DNA of 64,000 nucleotides from Leguminivora glycinivorella (lineage: Eukaryota > Arthropoda > Insecta > Lepidoptera > Tortricidae). Position 1 is the first letter of the stretch. Each line of letters opens with the position of its first letter. The DNA lies in NCBI RefSeq assembly GCF_023078275.1, contig NC_062991.1, forward strand, positions 620,001 through 684,000. The letters are read 5' to 3'. Below are positions 35,078 through 45,754 of the stretch, one piece after another. The translations under genes were made by a program, and so were the position numbers. The notes under the pieces are model-generated. The model was not told the DNA's origin. It searched no databases and was given only the letters and a program-made list of their open reading frames with translations.

Positions 35078-35300
35078 AAATAGTATGAAAAGTATGTATA
35101 GTAAAGTGTGTGTGTCTGTTTTTTGTCCGACTTTCACGGCAAAACGAAGCGAAATTGACGTGAGTTTTTAAATGGAGATAGGTAGTTGAAAGGATAGTGA
35201 CATAGATTACTTTTTATCTCCTTCTAACCCCCTACTTCCCTACTCCCCTACTTCTGCAATTTTCGAATTTACCGCGAGCGAAGCCGCGGGCAAAAGCTAG
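35078..35300 (+). mobile_element. Helitron-like repeat, copy 3
   Basis: The 3' end is ACCGCGAGCGAAGCCGCGGG CAAAAGCTAG: a GC hairpin followed by CTAG. The body carries a GTGTGTGTCTG tract and TTACTTTTTATCTCC. Confidence 0.7.
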
Positions 35301-35307
35301 TAAAAGA

Positions 35308-35470
35308 CAAAAGATAAAAGATAAAAATTCATTTATTCAAGTAGGATCAAATAGACCGCTTTTGCATCGTCAATATCTACATTATATCTCAAACATGCAC
35401 AATTACAATACAGTAGAAAATAAACGTCGAAATACTTTGACAACGAGACGTGATTGTTCGCAAGTTGTGT
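35308..35470 (-). mobile_element. LINE 3' tail fragment
   Basis: On the minus strand the sequence ends GAATAAATGAATTTTTATCT followed by repeated TTTTATC units, the simple-repeat tail of a LINE. The part left is untranslated. Confidence 0.5.
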
Positions 35471-35776
35471 TTAAATAAAACCATCTTAAATTAACTAGAT
35501 ACAGTTGGTTTTGGTTTGAAAGATTGAAGAGTCACGTCAAAGAATAATGATATCAGAGTTGATGATCTAATTTGATCCTTTGTATGCTTATCTTAAGGTG
35601 CAGATTGTGAGGGTGTGAAGTGGCGGGGCCTGCCTAATCTGGGAGTTAGATGGAGTGGATTAGCGCCCTTATCTCGAGTAAAACTGCTTAGAGGACAAAA
35701 CAACTTTGCCCTAGATATTCGTAGACTTTAAGACGCTACAGGAGCGAAAATGCTAAAATGAAGCCCCTCCTTCAAT

Positions 35777-37063
35777 TTGGGAATTTTAGTTAAATATACT
35801 AGTGTTATTAACGAAAAGAACGAAAAGATTATATATGACCAGATTTTTCCATCTTTAAGAGGCAATTTAGCACAGGAGCAGCATGGTTTTGTAAATAAAA
35901 AATGCACTGAATCAAATTTATGCGAATTTATAGATAGTTTTATGTGGCATGGACGAGGGTTATCAGGTGGACGTCGTGTACACAGATTATTCCAAGGCGT
36001 TTGATAAAATATCCCACTCTCTACTATTACAAAAATTGGAGTCCGTTGGATTGCATGGAGACCTCCTGCGCTGGGTTACTTCTTACCTCCGCGACCGAAG
36101 TCAAGCAGTGGCGATTAAAGACTTTTGTTCCAGTTTTATCCCTGTATCTTTTGGCGTCCCTCAAGTCTCGCATTTGGAAGGTCCCAACGTTTTTCAACAT
36201 TTTTATAAACGACGTTACTTCAGTCTTTAAATCATCTACCTGCCTACTTTATGCTGACGATAAAAAAATTATGAAATTAGTGAGGAATATCGATGACTGT
36301 CATGCATTGCAGGAAGATTTGACAAGGTTGTACACCTATTGCCAAAAAAATTATTTACATTTAAACACAAAAAAATGTCACATTATAACTTTTACCAGAA
36401 AAAGACAGGTCATATACTTCAACTACCATTTAAATAATGAAGAAATACGTAGAGTCTCTGATGTTAAAGATTTAGGCATACACTTAGACAGCAAATTATC
36501 TTTTAGTAACCACATAGAGAACATAACAAGTAGGGCATACAGGCTACTTGGCTTTGTTTTGAGAACCACTAAAGAATTCAAGGAAGCTGATACTTTACAA
36601 ATGCTGTTTAACTCTTTAGTCAGGCCAATTCTTGAATATGGGTCATCCGTTTGGAACCCTAGTTATAAATGCTACATCAAAAGCATAGAAGCTATACAAA
36701 ATAAACTTACGAAACATTTAAATTATAAAGCCTCTTTCTAAATCCAGCCAGCCGCATAACGTCCGAAAATTGGTTTCGCTCGAAGGTCGACGCACGCTAA
36801 TGGATCAAACTTTTCTATATAAAATCGTAAACAATTGTATTGACTCCCCTTATTTAATAAGTAAAATTTGTTTTAGAACTCCTCGTTTGAACACACGACA
36901 TCACAAACTCTTTCACATTCCCTTTACACGAAAAAGGTATAAATCCAATTCCTTCATTAATAAAGCGTGTAAGTTCAATAATAATCTTTTCTCACACATA
37001 GACATGTTTAACATTCCGTTAGGTAAATGTAAGTATATGGTACTTAGTGTTTTGAATGAATAG
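35777..37063 (+). pseudogene. frameshifted LINE reverse transcriptase
   Basis: Four overlapping frames together spell a Jockey/CR1-group RT. EKIIYDQIFPSLRG and EQHGFVNKKC are in frame one (to about 35,945). Motif A YTDYSKAFDKISHSLL and a damaged motif B FGVPQVSHLEGP are in the second (35,949-36,200). FINDV, motif C LYADD and the thumb to VWNPSYKCYIKSIEAI are in the third (to a stop at 36,741). A C-terminal tail (36,770-37,063) is in a fourth. At least three frameshifts and loss of the GS in PQGS show that it is dead. It is 5' truncated in the RT fingers. Confidence 0.85.
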
Positions 37064-37316
37064 CTTGTAATTCTTGTAATGTAATGTTAGTTTGTTTCTT
37101 TCTATCCGTAAGCAATTTTCTTGTATGTTTGAATTTATTCATATTGCCGACAAATGTTTGTTATCTAGATGTAGTTGTTATTTCGTTCCGATTTTGTACA
37201 CGTAAATGCATTAGCAACTTGTGGCATCTTCATTGGTTCTTGTATTAACTGATTACATTATTTTATAAGATAAATTGTACCGTTTGTGCCCTAATAAACA
37301 TTAAACATTAAACATA
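35790..37316 (+). mobile_element. 5'-truncated LINE, (ATTAAAC)n tail
   Basis: RT pseudogene plus a ~220-bp 3' UTR ending CCTAATAAACATTAAACATT AAACATAG, a short heptamer-repeat tail. Confidence 0.75.
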
Positions 37317-37917
37317 GATTAATCGAAAAAAATATGTCCATTAAGAACAACTCAGTTAAAAGATATTGCGAAATAATCTTTTCAATCATGGTTCCGCTCT
37401 CGAATGTTTCCTCCTTCAAAACTTAATCAATCGGAACGAGAATCTGAATAACAATGAAATAGTTTATTTAGTTTAGTTTTTTTGGCTAATTGTTACCAAT
37501 ATTGAGTATTCACACCTTTTTTTACGTCATAATAAAAATACCGTTTTTGGAAAATTTTGATTCGCTCTAGCGTCTTTAATAATATCAAAAAAATCAAAAC
37601 GGTCCGACACAGATAAAAATAATAAGAACCTGTGCTTGAAAAAAATCATTGATCTATCTTCAAAAACCCGGGAGGAAATAGTCGAGAGCGTTTGTATAGA
37701 GAATTTACCCCTCCTGTATCGTCTTACGTCGATTTCATGTATCGATTTAAATATTAATATGGATATGATTAGTGCAATTTTTTAATTACATGTCATGTGG
37801 ATTGTAATAAGGTCTTACAATCTGTTATTATTACATCGCACACCGCAAACTTCGCTGACTATTAGATTAAATTAATGTTATTTTACAAAAGTATTAAAGT
37901 TGGATTTCTTTCAACCC
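37317..37917. other. no recognised feature
   Basis: AT-rich unique DNA with no ORF above 60 codons of interest. Confidence 0.4.
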
Positions 37918-38015
37918 CTTTTTGCCAAGAGTGGCACTGAAACTTAGTAGTTCATGTGCTCTGCCTACCCCTTTATGGGATACAGGCATGATTATATGTA
38001 TGTATGTATTTTACA
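37918..38015 (+). mobile_element. retroposon 'T', 5'-truncated
   Basis: TCTTTCAACCCCTTTTTGCC to a TGTATGTATGTAT tail. ATTTTACAAAA(G/A)T occurs shortly before the copy and directly after the tail, a probable target duplication with 12-14 extra bases at the 5' junction. Confidence 0.7.
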
Positions 38016-38324
38016 AAAATGACCACCTACATTTAAAGATAAGTATTTTATTCTAAAGAGAGGAGTTTGTATACAGCAGCGATTATTTTCTTTTTCTATT
38101 CTTTGAGTCGTAATATATGTTTTAACAAGAACTCAAATAAATAAACTATAAAAAATTAACAAACATTTTTTTATTTATTAATTATATTTTCATTATTATT
38201 TTTGGCCAATATTCACAGACGCATCCAAAAACGGCTTTACTTTTATACATTTTTGGTGTGTACAAAGAATAATAAATTATGCGAGTCATATCAATATTAA
38301 TATTTAAATCGCTACATGAAATCC

Positions 38325-38450
38325 GCTCTCTACTTATAAGGAACCTACGTGCCAAATTTGGCATCTCTAGAACCAGCGGTTTCGGTTCTGCGTTAATATG
38401 TCAGTCAATCAGTCAGTCAGTTTCTTCTTTTATATATTTAGATGTCAGAT
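38325..38450 (+). repeat. (GACT)n-bearing repeat, copy 2
   Basis: Inverted relative of 14,573-14,700: GTGCCAAATTTGGCATCTCT AGAACC, then GTCAGTCAATCAGTCAGTCA GTTTCTTC. Confidence 0.55.
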
Positions 38451-38759
38451 ACTTTTGGTGCGATGTTAATTTTTCCATTTTTCCTTTAATTTAAAAATAC
38501 ATTAAAAAGTCGCTAGTTCTACGAGCGATTGTAATACCTACTATGTCGAGTACCTTAAGGGGAGCTTGGAACGTGTACAACGCTTTGACTCACATAATGG
38601 GTAGATGGATGAATAAGATACTGACGCCTCTGAGTGTCATTACGGTATTAACTGATAACAGTGATACTCTGATTAGAGATTAAAGGAAGCGAGATATTGA
38701 AGACCTTTTTATTTTTTAAAAACCCTTTTGTTACATCAGCATTTCGAAAGGGGTCTTTT

Positions 38760-38881
38760 TTTTGCCACAGACAGACACACACACACACACAGACAAACAG
38801 ACAGACAGACAAACACACAGACAGACACGTCAAACTTATAACACCCCTTCACACACAGTTTGACGTGTCTGTCTGTGTGTA

Positions 38882-38920
<39 letters not shown>

Positions 38921-39100
38921 GTGTGTGTGTCTGTCTGTGGCATCGTAGCTCTCGAACGGATGAACCGATTTTGATTTAGTTTTTTTTTGTCTGAAAATTG
39001 AGTTAGTCGGGAGTGTTCTTAGCCACGTTTCATGAAAATCGGTCCACTATGTCGCGGTCGGGGGTTTTTTTTCAAAATTTTAATTATGTGGTTAGGTTAA
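38760..39100 (+). mobile_element. repeat 'P' copy inside a large inverted simple-repeat hairpin
   Basis: ACAGACAGACAAACACACAG-type DNA and GACACGTCAAACTTATAACA are mirrored by GTTTGACGTGTCTGTCTGTG within 150 bp. The right arm leads into the standard 'P' body (GGCATCGTAGCTCTCGAACG...). Two head-to-head 'P' copies would explain it. Confidence 0.65.
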
Positions 39101-40063
39101 CGAATAAAGAGACCTTTTACGCACTATACAACTGTCTTTGAAAATACATAATGCGTGGTGGGCGGCAACTCAATCACATTAATTACACCACAAATATTGA
39201 CAGCCCACTCCATTCATTTAGCATTTGATTGACAATACAGAACAACCCATTGCAATCTGACTCTTCCCTTAAAATGTTTTGTTTTTACCAAGGATGATTT
39301 ATATAGGATTTACAATCTTCATTCTAAGAATCGTACCTCATTTTTTAGCGCCACCTATTAAATACTATCATAACTACGTTGAGGGTGCCTACAATTTTTT
39401 TTTAATAATATGTATTGACATGATGTCATGACATTAAAATAAAGAAATATGTAATTTGTTCTTTTTTTCGCGGAAAGTCACACAAAACTCTCATAACATT
39501 CAGTTAAAAATTTACATTTTCCCCTTATTATTTAGGTTTGTTTTTAAACGTATTTTGCTCCAAAGTCGTACAATAGTAGTAAGTATTCCTTCAGTGCACA
39601 ATGGTAGGTATTGTTGGTGCAACAGCGACACCTGGCTGGGGGGTGTGGAAACAATGAAAGCCGGCAATATTTATTATAATCGTATGATGAAAAGTATTAT
39701 ATTGTAGTAAACATAACGGAAGTTTTTATGCGAAGGTCAATGCTTTCGTCCGTTTTTTCACCTCTACATTTAGTGATTTGCATCATTTCCTATGAATTCA
39801 TTTTTCATAAATAAATACGTCTGCTAAGTGTAAGATATGCTATTAGTTATTACTATTAAGCTTCGAATTAAAAGTCGAAAAGAGTAAAGAGAGATTCATA
39901 TATTCGAAAATGTCGAAATATTCGTTGGCTCTCGGTGAGAACTTGGTAGCTCAATTGGCAGAGAGCTAGAATAGTGACCCAGAGACCGCAAGATCAAGAA
40001 TATTGCAGGCAGTCATTTTCTACTTCTTGTATATTAATTTAGCGACTTCGGTGATAAATATAT
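39101..40063. other. unique DNA; decayed tRNA-like element at ~39,949
   Basis: CTTGGTAGCTCAATTGGCAG AGAGCTAGAA at about 39,950 fits an A-box (TAGCTCAATTGG) and a D-arm. About 40 nt later a B-box-like AGATCAAGAATATT has lost consensus. I read it as a dead tRNA-derived SINE head, not a tRNA gene. Nothing else. Confidence 0.4.
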
Positions 40064-40482
40064 TTTTCCCCTCACTAGCTCGGAAACACGTGTTTTGTCC
40101 TTTAATACCAGCGGGTAAAAACGCATTTTATCCACTAGTAGGTAAAGTAATTTGACCTTGAATAAAGTCAAATTAACTGCTTTAAAATTGATAAAAGTAG
40201 GTGAATCTAGTAATAAAGATGATTTACCACCTGTGGAACTACTGGAAGCAGTGATAAACGCATTTTTTGCGTTGTAGTTTCCTCGCTATAGTGAGGGGAA
40301 AAGTTTTGTGTTACACTCGGGTACAAATGTATTTTACTTCTCGTGTGTTAAAAAACTCGCAAGTTCAGGATTCTATTCTCGAACCTACTATAGTCACTAT
40401 AGAATCCTTTCACTTGCTCGTTTTTCAATTCCACACTCGGCGTTAAAATACAACTTTGCCCTTGTATAACAAATAACTTTTT
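40064..40482. mobile_element. repeat 'K', copy 1 (~420 bp)
   Basis: TTCCCCTCACTAGCTCGGAA to CCCTTGTATAACAAATAACT. It contains the palindrome CCTCGCTATAGTGAGGGGAAAAG and a GTCAAATTA hairpin. The same unit is inverted at 52,519-52,950. Non-coding. Confidence 0.75.
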
Positions 40483-40940
40483 AATGGTTGATTCCGTTTT
40501 CGTAAGTGACTAAAAATGTAATGTTTAAAGTCTCTTAAAATTGAAGAAACACGGTATTTACTCGTACCATACGTTTGCAATTATTGCATATAATACTCTA
40601 GTCCCAATTTAACATCAAATAACCATTCAATTAAATAAAACAATAGCCGCCGTTCAAATAAAACCACACGTCTGTAATAACCCGTCGCATACGTTCGCTT
40701 AACCCCCCCGATGCCCAATCTCGAGCATATTCCAACCCTCCGCGGCTTTGTTTCGAGTGCGACTCGAATTGAGATGTGACTGCAAATTAAAATTATTTGC
40801 ATTGTTTTCAAGTGTATGGTTTTTTTATAAGAACTGTTTTGATGTTCGTGCTTTCGTATGGGATAAAAGCTGTTTTGTAGAACGGAAATTACGCGTTCGA
40901 GAAAAGTTGAAATCAAAACTGAAATACAACTACATTCTTA

Positions 40941-41715
40941 GGCCGTTTTCACATTATCCGATCCGATATCGGATGTAGGAAGGATGTAAAATAAACAAAC
41001 AAACAAACAAACAAAGCATTTATTGCAAAAATGTAAGATTTATGCGCTTCCAGGTCTTCATTTATGTATTTAATAGATCATTATTACTAAAAATCGATAT
41101 GAAACGCAAAAATTGCGGATTAAATGCCGATGGCACTCTCCTACAACGGCTACAACAGTTTTTGTCCGAGGCACCATCGAACTGCCGCGATATCGGCAGG
41201 ACGCTTCCAACATTTTTTGGCATGCCGGACCCCCCGCCAGTTGTCGGCCGATAATATTTGTTTGTGTGCGTATATAATGTATATATACGTTTGTAGTAGT
41301 GTGTGTGACAAAAATGGCGTCTATTAAACAACTGCTAATGATCGAAATTCAAATAAGTTGAAAATTCCCATTGAAAAAAAAAAAGGTTGTAATGCATCGG
41401 TCCGAATTGCGGATACTATGTAGTTTTTTCATCTTTTAGTAGATATAGTTGAATGTAAAATTATTTATTTTGCCTGACACTCTTGAGTATTTTTTATGCT
41501 CGTTATCTTAATTTTACAATATAATATTTAGGATATAGTGCTTATAATTATTAAACATAAACCATTTTTTAAATATTTTTTGATACAAAATCATACTTCA
41601 TTGATTTGGAACAATGCGTTTTATCGGACCGACATCCGACACTATCGGAAGCGTTTATCGGATATAGGATGTCGGTCCGACATCCGATATCGGATCGGAT
41701 AATGTGAAAACGGCC
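40941..41715. mobile_element. PIF/Harbinger-type MITE 'H', copy B
   Basis: Flanked by TTA at 40,938-40,940 and 41,716-41,718. The ends GGCCGTTTTCACATTATCCG and mirror match copy A, but the interior lies in the opposite orientation. A 70-codon ORF at 41,042-41,254 (+) matches the 66-codon ORF of copy A. A (CAAA)n tract is inserted at about 40,993. Confidence 0.8.
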
Positions 41716-41779
41716 TTAGGCATTGTAACTTTCAAAAATCTAAAAAATACCGAATTGCTTTTAATAACCTACTAACCAC

Positions 41780-41985
41780 AAAATTTACATTTTAAAAAAA
41801 ACGCCCCGACATAGTGGACCGGTTTTAATGAAACATGATGGCTAAGAACAGTAAGAACACTCCCGACTAATTCAGCTTTACAACAAAAATATCTAAATCG
41901 ATTCATCCGTTCGGGAGCTACGATGCCACAGATAGACACACACATACAGACAGACACGTCAAACTTATAACACTCCGTCGTTTTT
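41780..41985 (-). mobile_element. repeat 'P', minus copy
   Basis: CCCCGACATAGTGGACCGGT ... GGGAGCTACGATGCCACAGA, then CACGTCAAACTTATAACACT CCG. Confidence 0.7.
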
Positions 41986-42039
41986 GCGTACGGGTTAAAA
42001 ATGCTTAATTTTTAATTTTTCATCGGACTAATAAAGAAG

Positions 42040-42460
42040 TTGCGACCTAGTGCCGCCCCAAGTCACTATTGTCATATAATAGACGTGGTTTACACGATCT
42101 GAAAGATAAATCCTGAGGGGCGTTCCAATTTACTTTTTAAAATTTAAAATGTATTAAGTTCATGCAGGAAAGCATTAGGAAAAGGCTGTAAAAAGGTGGA
42201 AAAAATCAAGAACGTTTGTAATTTTTATCCACTGAAGCTGAAAAATGGCAGAGATTGTCAAGGACTTCGATTTTATTTAAAATCGAAGAAAGAAATTGCA
42301 GTCCAGACCCGCCCTACGTCACAATTGTTATACAATAGACGTTGTTTACACGATCCGGCTGGTCCCTGAGGCACGTTCCAATTTATTTAATAAATAAAAT
42401 AGTAACTTCAGCCAGGAAAGTATTATGGAAAAATGCTACAAAAATGTAAATATGACGTTC
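42040..42460. repeat. two tandem diverged copies of a ~150-bp repeat
   Basis: ATAATAGACGTGGTTTACAC GATC...CTGAGGGGCGTTCCAATTTA at 42,075 and ACAATAGACGTTGTTTACAC GATCCGGCTGGTCCCTGAGG at 42,331. A third copy is at about 46,353-46,460. Confidence 0.6.
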
Positions 42461-42565
42461 GCGTGTTAGAAATAATTTGGATAGTATTTTTTTCACTTTA
42501 GCTAATTAGTTTTTTAAAATGTGGATTTTTTTATTTAAGAGGGCATTCAACGAAAACGTCGTAAT

Positions 42566-43080
42566 AATGTAAAATTGATAGTTTTAGTCGGCAAAATGCT
42601 ACACTTTCCGTCATCTAAAAGACTTATGAAGTTCAGGATTCGATTAGGACATCTTCTTAACTTACATGTTGTGAGACTGGATTTTTAAAAACTAACTCAC
42701 TTAATAAATTATGATTTTTTTTCTGGTGCATGTTTAGGAAAACCCGCGAAAAGTGCTGACTTAGTCCGTCTAATTTGTAAAATTTGGATAGTTTTGAATG
42801 CTTCAAGTGGTAAATTTGTATTATGTATATCCTGTACTACAATCATCTGAGACTACTTCTTTGTTATAAGGCTTTAGAATAGAGTAAATGAGGATATGAT
42901 GAATCCAATTTGTTTCAGAAATCACCTCGGAATAAGTGTCAATTTCTTCGAAAACTTACGTGTTTTTGAAGTAGTTTTAATATAAAAATAATCTGCAACG
43001 CTTACTCAAACAGATTTTATGCAAAAGTTTTCTATTAATTGCAATTTAATATTTTTGACGATTTTTTAAAAATGCCTCCT
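42566..43080. repeat. ~515-bp direct repeat, copy 1
   Basis: ATAATGTAAAATTGATAGTT TTAGTCGG at the start, and AATCTGCAACGCTTACTCAA near the end, match 53,041-53,555 along their length in the same orientation, at moderate identity. No long ORF. Confidence 0.65.
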
Positions 43081-43373
43081 TATTACCGGTTACGCGCGCT
43101 TGCGATGTCAGTACCGCGGCAGAGCTTGTAGAGGCAGGACGTAGGTATGTTAGTCCGCTCCGCACGCGGCTCGACGATCGCGAAGTTATTTTGTCATTGT
43201 GTGCGGCACCCGCCGTGTCCAAAACCGCACTTGTGTGCGTGTTTGGCTGTACTGTTGCATGTATACTGCGACCGAAAACTTTGATCCTTGGGTTGACGAC
43301 TTTGGTAACTAACTAATTAACTTGACTAATATTTTTAGTAAGTATTATTTATTATTGAATATCATTTGAGGTT

Positions 43374-44140
43374 ACTGACTCGTCTCAACAAAATCTTTGA
43401 CAATAGATGGTACTCAGGATCTGATGATGAAGTCAGATGGTAGTCATGAGTTCTCATCAACCAGGTCTTGAAACCATTTCGTGTTTGGGCTCGTTTAATT
43501 CGCCTCAACAAGATCTTTGACAAGAGGTGATGGTACCCAGGATCTGATGATGAAGCCGGAAGGTAGTCATGAGTTCTCATCAACCAGGTCTTGAAACCAT
43601 TTCGTGTTTGAGCTCGTTTGATTTGCCTCAACAAGATCTTTGACAAGAGGTGATGGTACCCAGGATCTGACGATGAAGCCGGAAGGTAGTCATGAGTTCT
43701 CATCAACCAGGTCTTGAAACCATTTCGTGTTTGGGCTCGTTTGGTTCGTCTTAACAAGATCTTTGACAAGAGATGGTACCCAGGATCTGATGATGAAGCT
43801 GGAAGGTAGTCAAGAGAATTCATCAACCAGGTCTTGAAACCACTCCGTGTTTGGGCTCGTTTGGTTCGTCTCAACAAGATCTTTGACAAGAGATGGTACC
43901 CAGGATCTGATGGTGAAGCCGGAAGGTAGTCAAGAGTATTCAACAACCAGGTCTTGAAACTATTCTGTGTTTGGGCTCGTTTGATTCGTCTCAACAAGAT
44001 CTTTGACAAGAGATGGTACCCAGGATCTGATGATGAAGCTGGAAGGTAGTCAAGAGTATTCCACGACCAGGTCTTGAAACCACTTCGTGTTTGGGTTCGT
44101 TTGATTCGTCTCAACAAGATCTTTGACAAGAGATGGTAAT
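43374..44140 (-). repeat. in-frame 120/123-bp minisatellite, six units plus
   Basis: The anchor CGTCTCAACAAGATCTTTGA recurs at 43,381, 43,501, 43,624, 43,747, 43,867, 43,987 and 44,107: spacings 120, 123, 123, 120, 120 and 120. Every spacing is a multiple of three, and a 255-codon minus-strand ORF (44,129-43,362) runs through all units. It repeats a 40-41-residue module with SKILLRRIKRAQTR, FKTW and DYLPASSSDPGYH. The module is basic, with no known domain that I can name. It may be a satellite-like repeat with fortuitous coding phase or a real repeat protein; flanking sequence gives no promoter or exon evidence. Confidence 0.7.
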
Positions 44141-44291
44141 CACTCTTTTATACTCTGGCGCATCCACTGTCTCAGTGTGTCAACAGTCAACTAAAGCAGG
44201 TAGGCGTAGCGTAGAGTTGTATTTCCTTACAAAAAACCAATACATAGATGTGGACCTTCCTGTGCTCCATGCAATTAAAACAACATAATAT

Positions 44292-44885
44292 TTAAAAACC
44301 GGCCGAGAGCGAGAGCGTGCCTACACTGAGCGTGGCCCGACACGCTCTCGGCCGGTTTTTAAAGCCGCGTTGGTAAATAGCCGCTCGGCTCTTCCGTAGT
44401 TTTCCATATTTTTCAAAAACTATAGAACCTATCAAGTTCAAAACAGTTTTCCTAGAAAGTTTATAAAGTTCTACTTTTGTGATTTTTAAATATTTTTTTA
44501 ATATATGGTTAAAAAGTTAGAGGGGGGGGGGACACTTTTTTTCTTTAGGAGCGATTATTCGCGAAAATATTAATATTATCAAAAAACGATTTCAGTAATT
44601 CATTTTTAAATACCTATCCAACAATAAATCATACGTTAGGGTTGAATTGAAAAAAAAAAATCACTCCCTACTTTACGTGTAGGGGGGTACCCTAATAAAA
44701 CATTTTTTCCGCTTTTTATTTTTGCACTTTGTCGGCGTGACTGATATACATATTGGTACCAAATTTCAGCTCTCTAGTTCTAACGGTCACTGAGATTATC
44801 CGCGGACGGACGGACGGACGGAGGGACAGACAGACAGACATGGCGAAACTATAAGGGTTCCTAGTTGACTACAAAACCCTAAAAA
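44292..44885. mobile_element. repeat 'Q', copy 2
   Basis: The left end is doubled as a palindrome (AAAAACCGGCCGAGAGCG / ACGCTCTCGGCCGGTTTTT). The body and the GGAC-to-GACA tract match 13,946-14,487, ending TTGACTACAAAACCCTAAAA. Confidence 0.7.
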
Positions 44886-45038
44886 CACATTTTAAATATC
44901 AAACTTATATTGACCGGGATATAGACCGTGAATATAAGTCTAATGAAAATAACCGTGAATCATTCAAAACTCTTACATTTTAAATATAAAAAAAAACTAC
45001 TTAAAATTAAAGAAAACCGATCTTAGTTCCATTATATA

Positions 45039-45521
45039 CAGAGTGGGGCCTGTAACAAAGGCGAAGAATTGAACTGTAGGCTATTCTCCTTATACTGATC
45101 AACATTTATTCAGTGACTTTTAAAAATTATGAAGTCTTTAAATTTTTAATTTTTCATACAAAATAAATATTAGCTTCAATGTACGCCATTATTGTTGTCA
45201 TTGACGTTGTCTGTCACACTTTAGACTTAACAGAATTCGCAATACATTACCTCTTAGAAAAAACTTTCAAGGGTGATAAAAATCAAAATAAAAGTTATTT
45301 TTAAAAGTCGCCGAACAAATGTTGATCAGTATAAGTGCGTTTTCATATTATCCGATCCGATATCGGATGTCGGACCGATATCCCATACATTACAGGCGCC
45401 ATCTTGGATTTTTTCTATTGAAATGCTTCCGACATCCGATATCGGATCGGATAGTGTGAAAACGGCTTAAGGAGAATAGCCTAGAGTTCAATTCTTCGCC
45501 TTTGTTACAGGCCCCACTCTG
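45039..45521. mobile_element. long-TIR MITE, TA-flanked, with nested MITE
   Basis: CAGAGTGGGGCCTGTAACAA on the left continues for about 75 bp to ...TACTGATCAACAT, and is mirrored on the right to CCCCACTCTG. TA borders both ends. The right arm is interrupted by a 133-bp MITE at 45,335. Without that insertion the element would be about 347 bp. Confidence 0.8.
45335..45467. mobile_element. short MITE 'H', nested, TSD proven by empty site
   Basis: GTGCGTTTTCATATTATCCG to AGTGTGAAAACGGCT is a 133-bp relative of the Harbinger-type copies. TAA flanks both sides (45,332-45,334 and 45,468-45,470). The other arm of the host MITE preserves the uninterrupted site (CTCCTTATACTG on the plus strand), so a 3-bp TAA duplication is shown directly. 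Confidence 0.9.
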
Positions 45522-45541
45522 TATATGTACCTAGAAAACAT

Positions 45542-45741
45542 CATCATCTTCCTTGCGTTATCCCGGCATTTGCCACGGCTCATGGGAGCCTGCGGTCCAC
45601 TTTGACAACTAATCCCAAGATTTGGCGTAGGCACTAGTTTTTACGAAAGCGACTGCCATCTGACCTTTCAACCCAAAGGGTAAACTAGACCTTATTGGAA
45701 TAAGTCCGGTTTCCTCACGATGTTTTCCTTCACCGAAAAGA
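45542..45741 (-). mobile_element. retroposon 'D', 200 bp, with 13-bp TSD
   Basis: Perfect direct repeats ACCTAGAAAACAT at 45,529-45,541 and 45,742-45,754 flank CATCATCTTCCTTGCGTTAT ... CACCGAAAAGA. The GATGATG tail (CATCATC here) marks the 3' end at the left. Confidence 0.9.
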
Positions 45742-45754
45742 ACCTAGAAAACAT

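Noticed and set aside
40581..40916. 111-codon minus ORF
   Set aside because: No family motif, and overlapping ORFs on the other strand are equally long; likely chance in a decayed repeat.
43374..44140. Regularly spaced repeats as a CRISPR array
   Set aside because: Whole units are repeated head to tail with no unique spacers, and the genome is eukaryotic.
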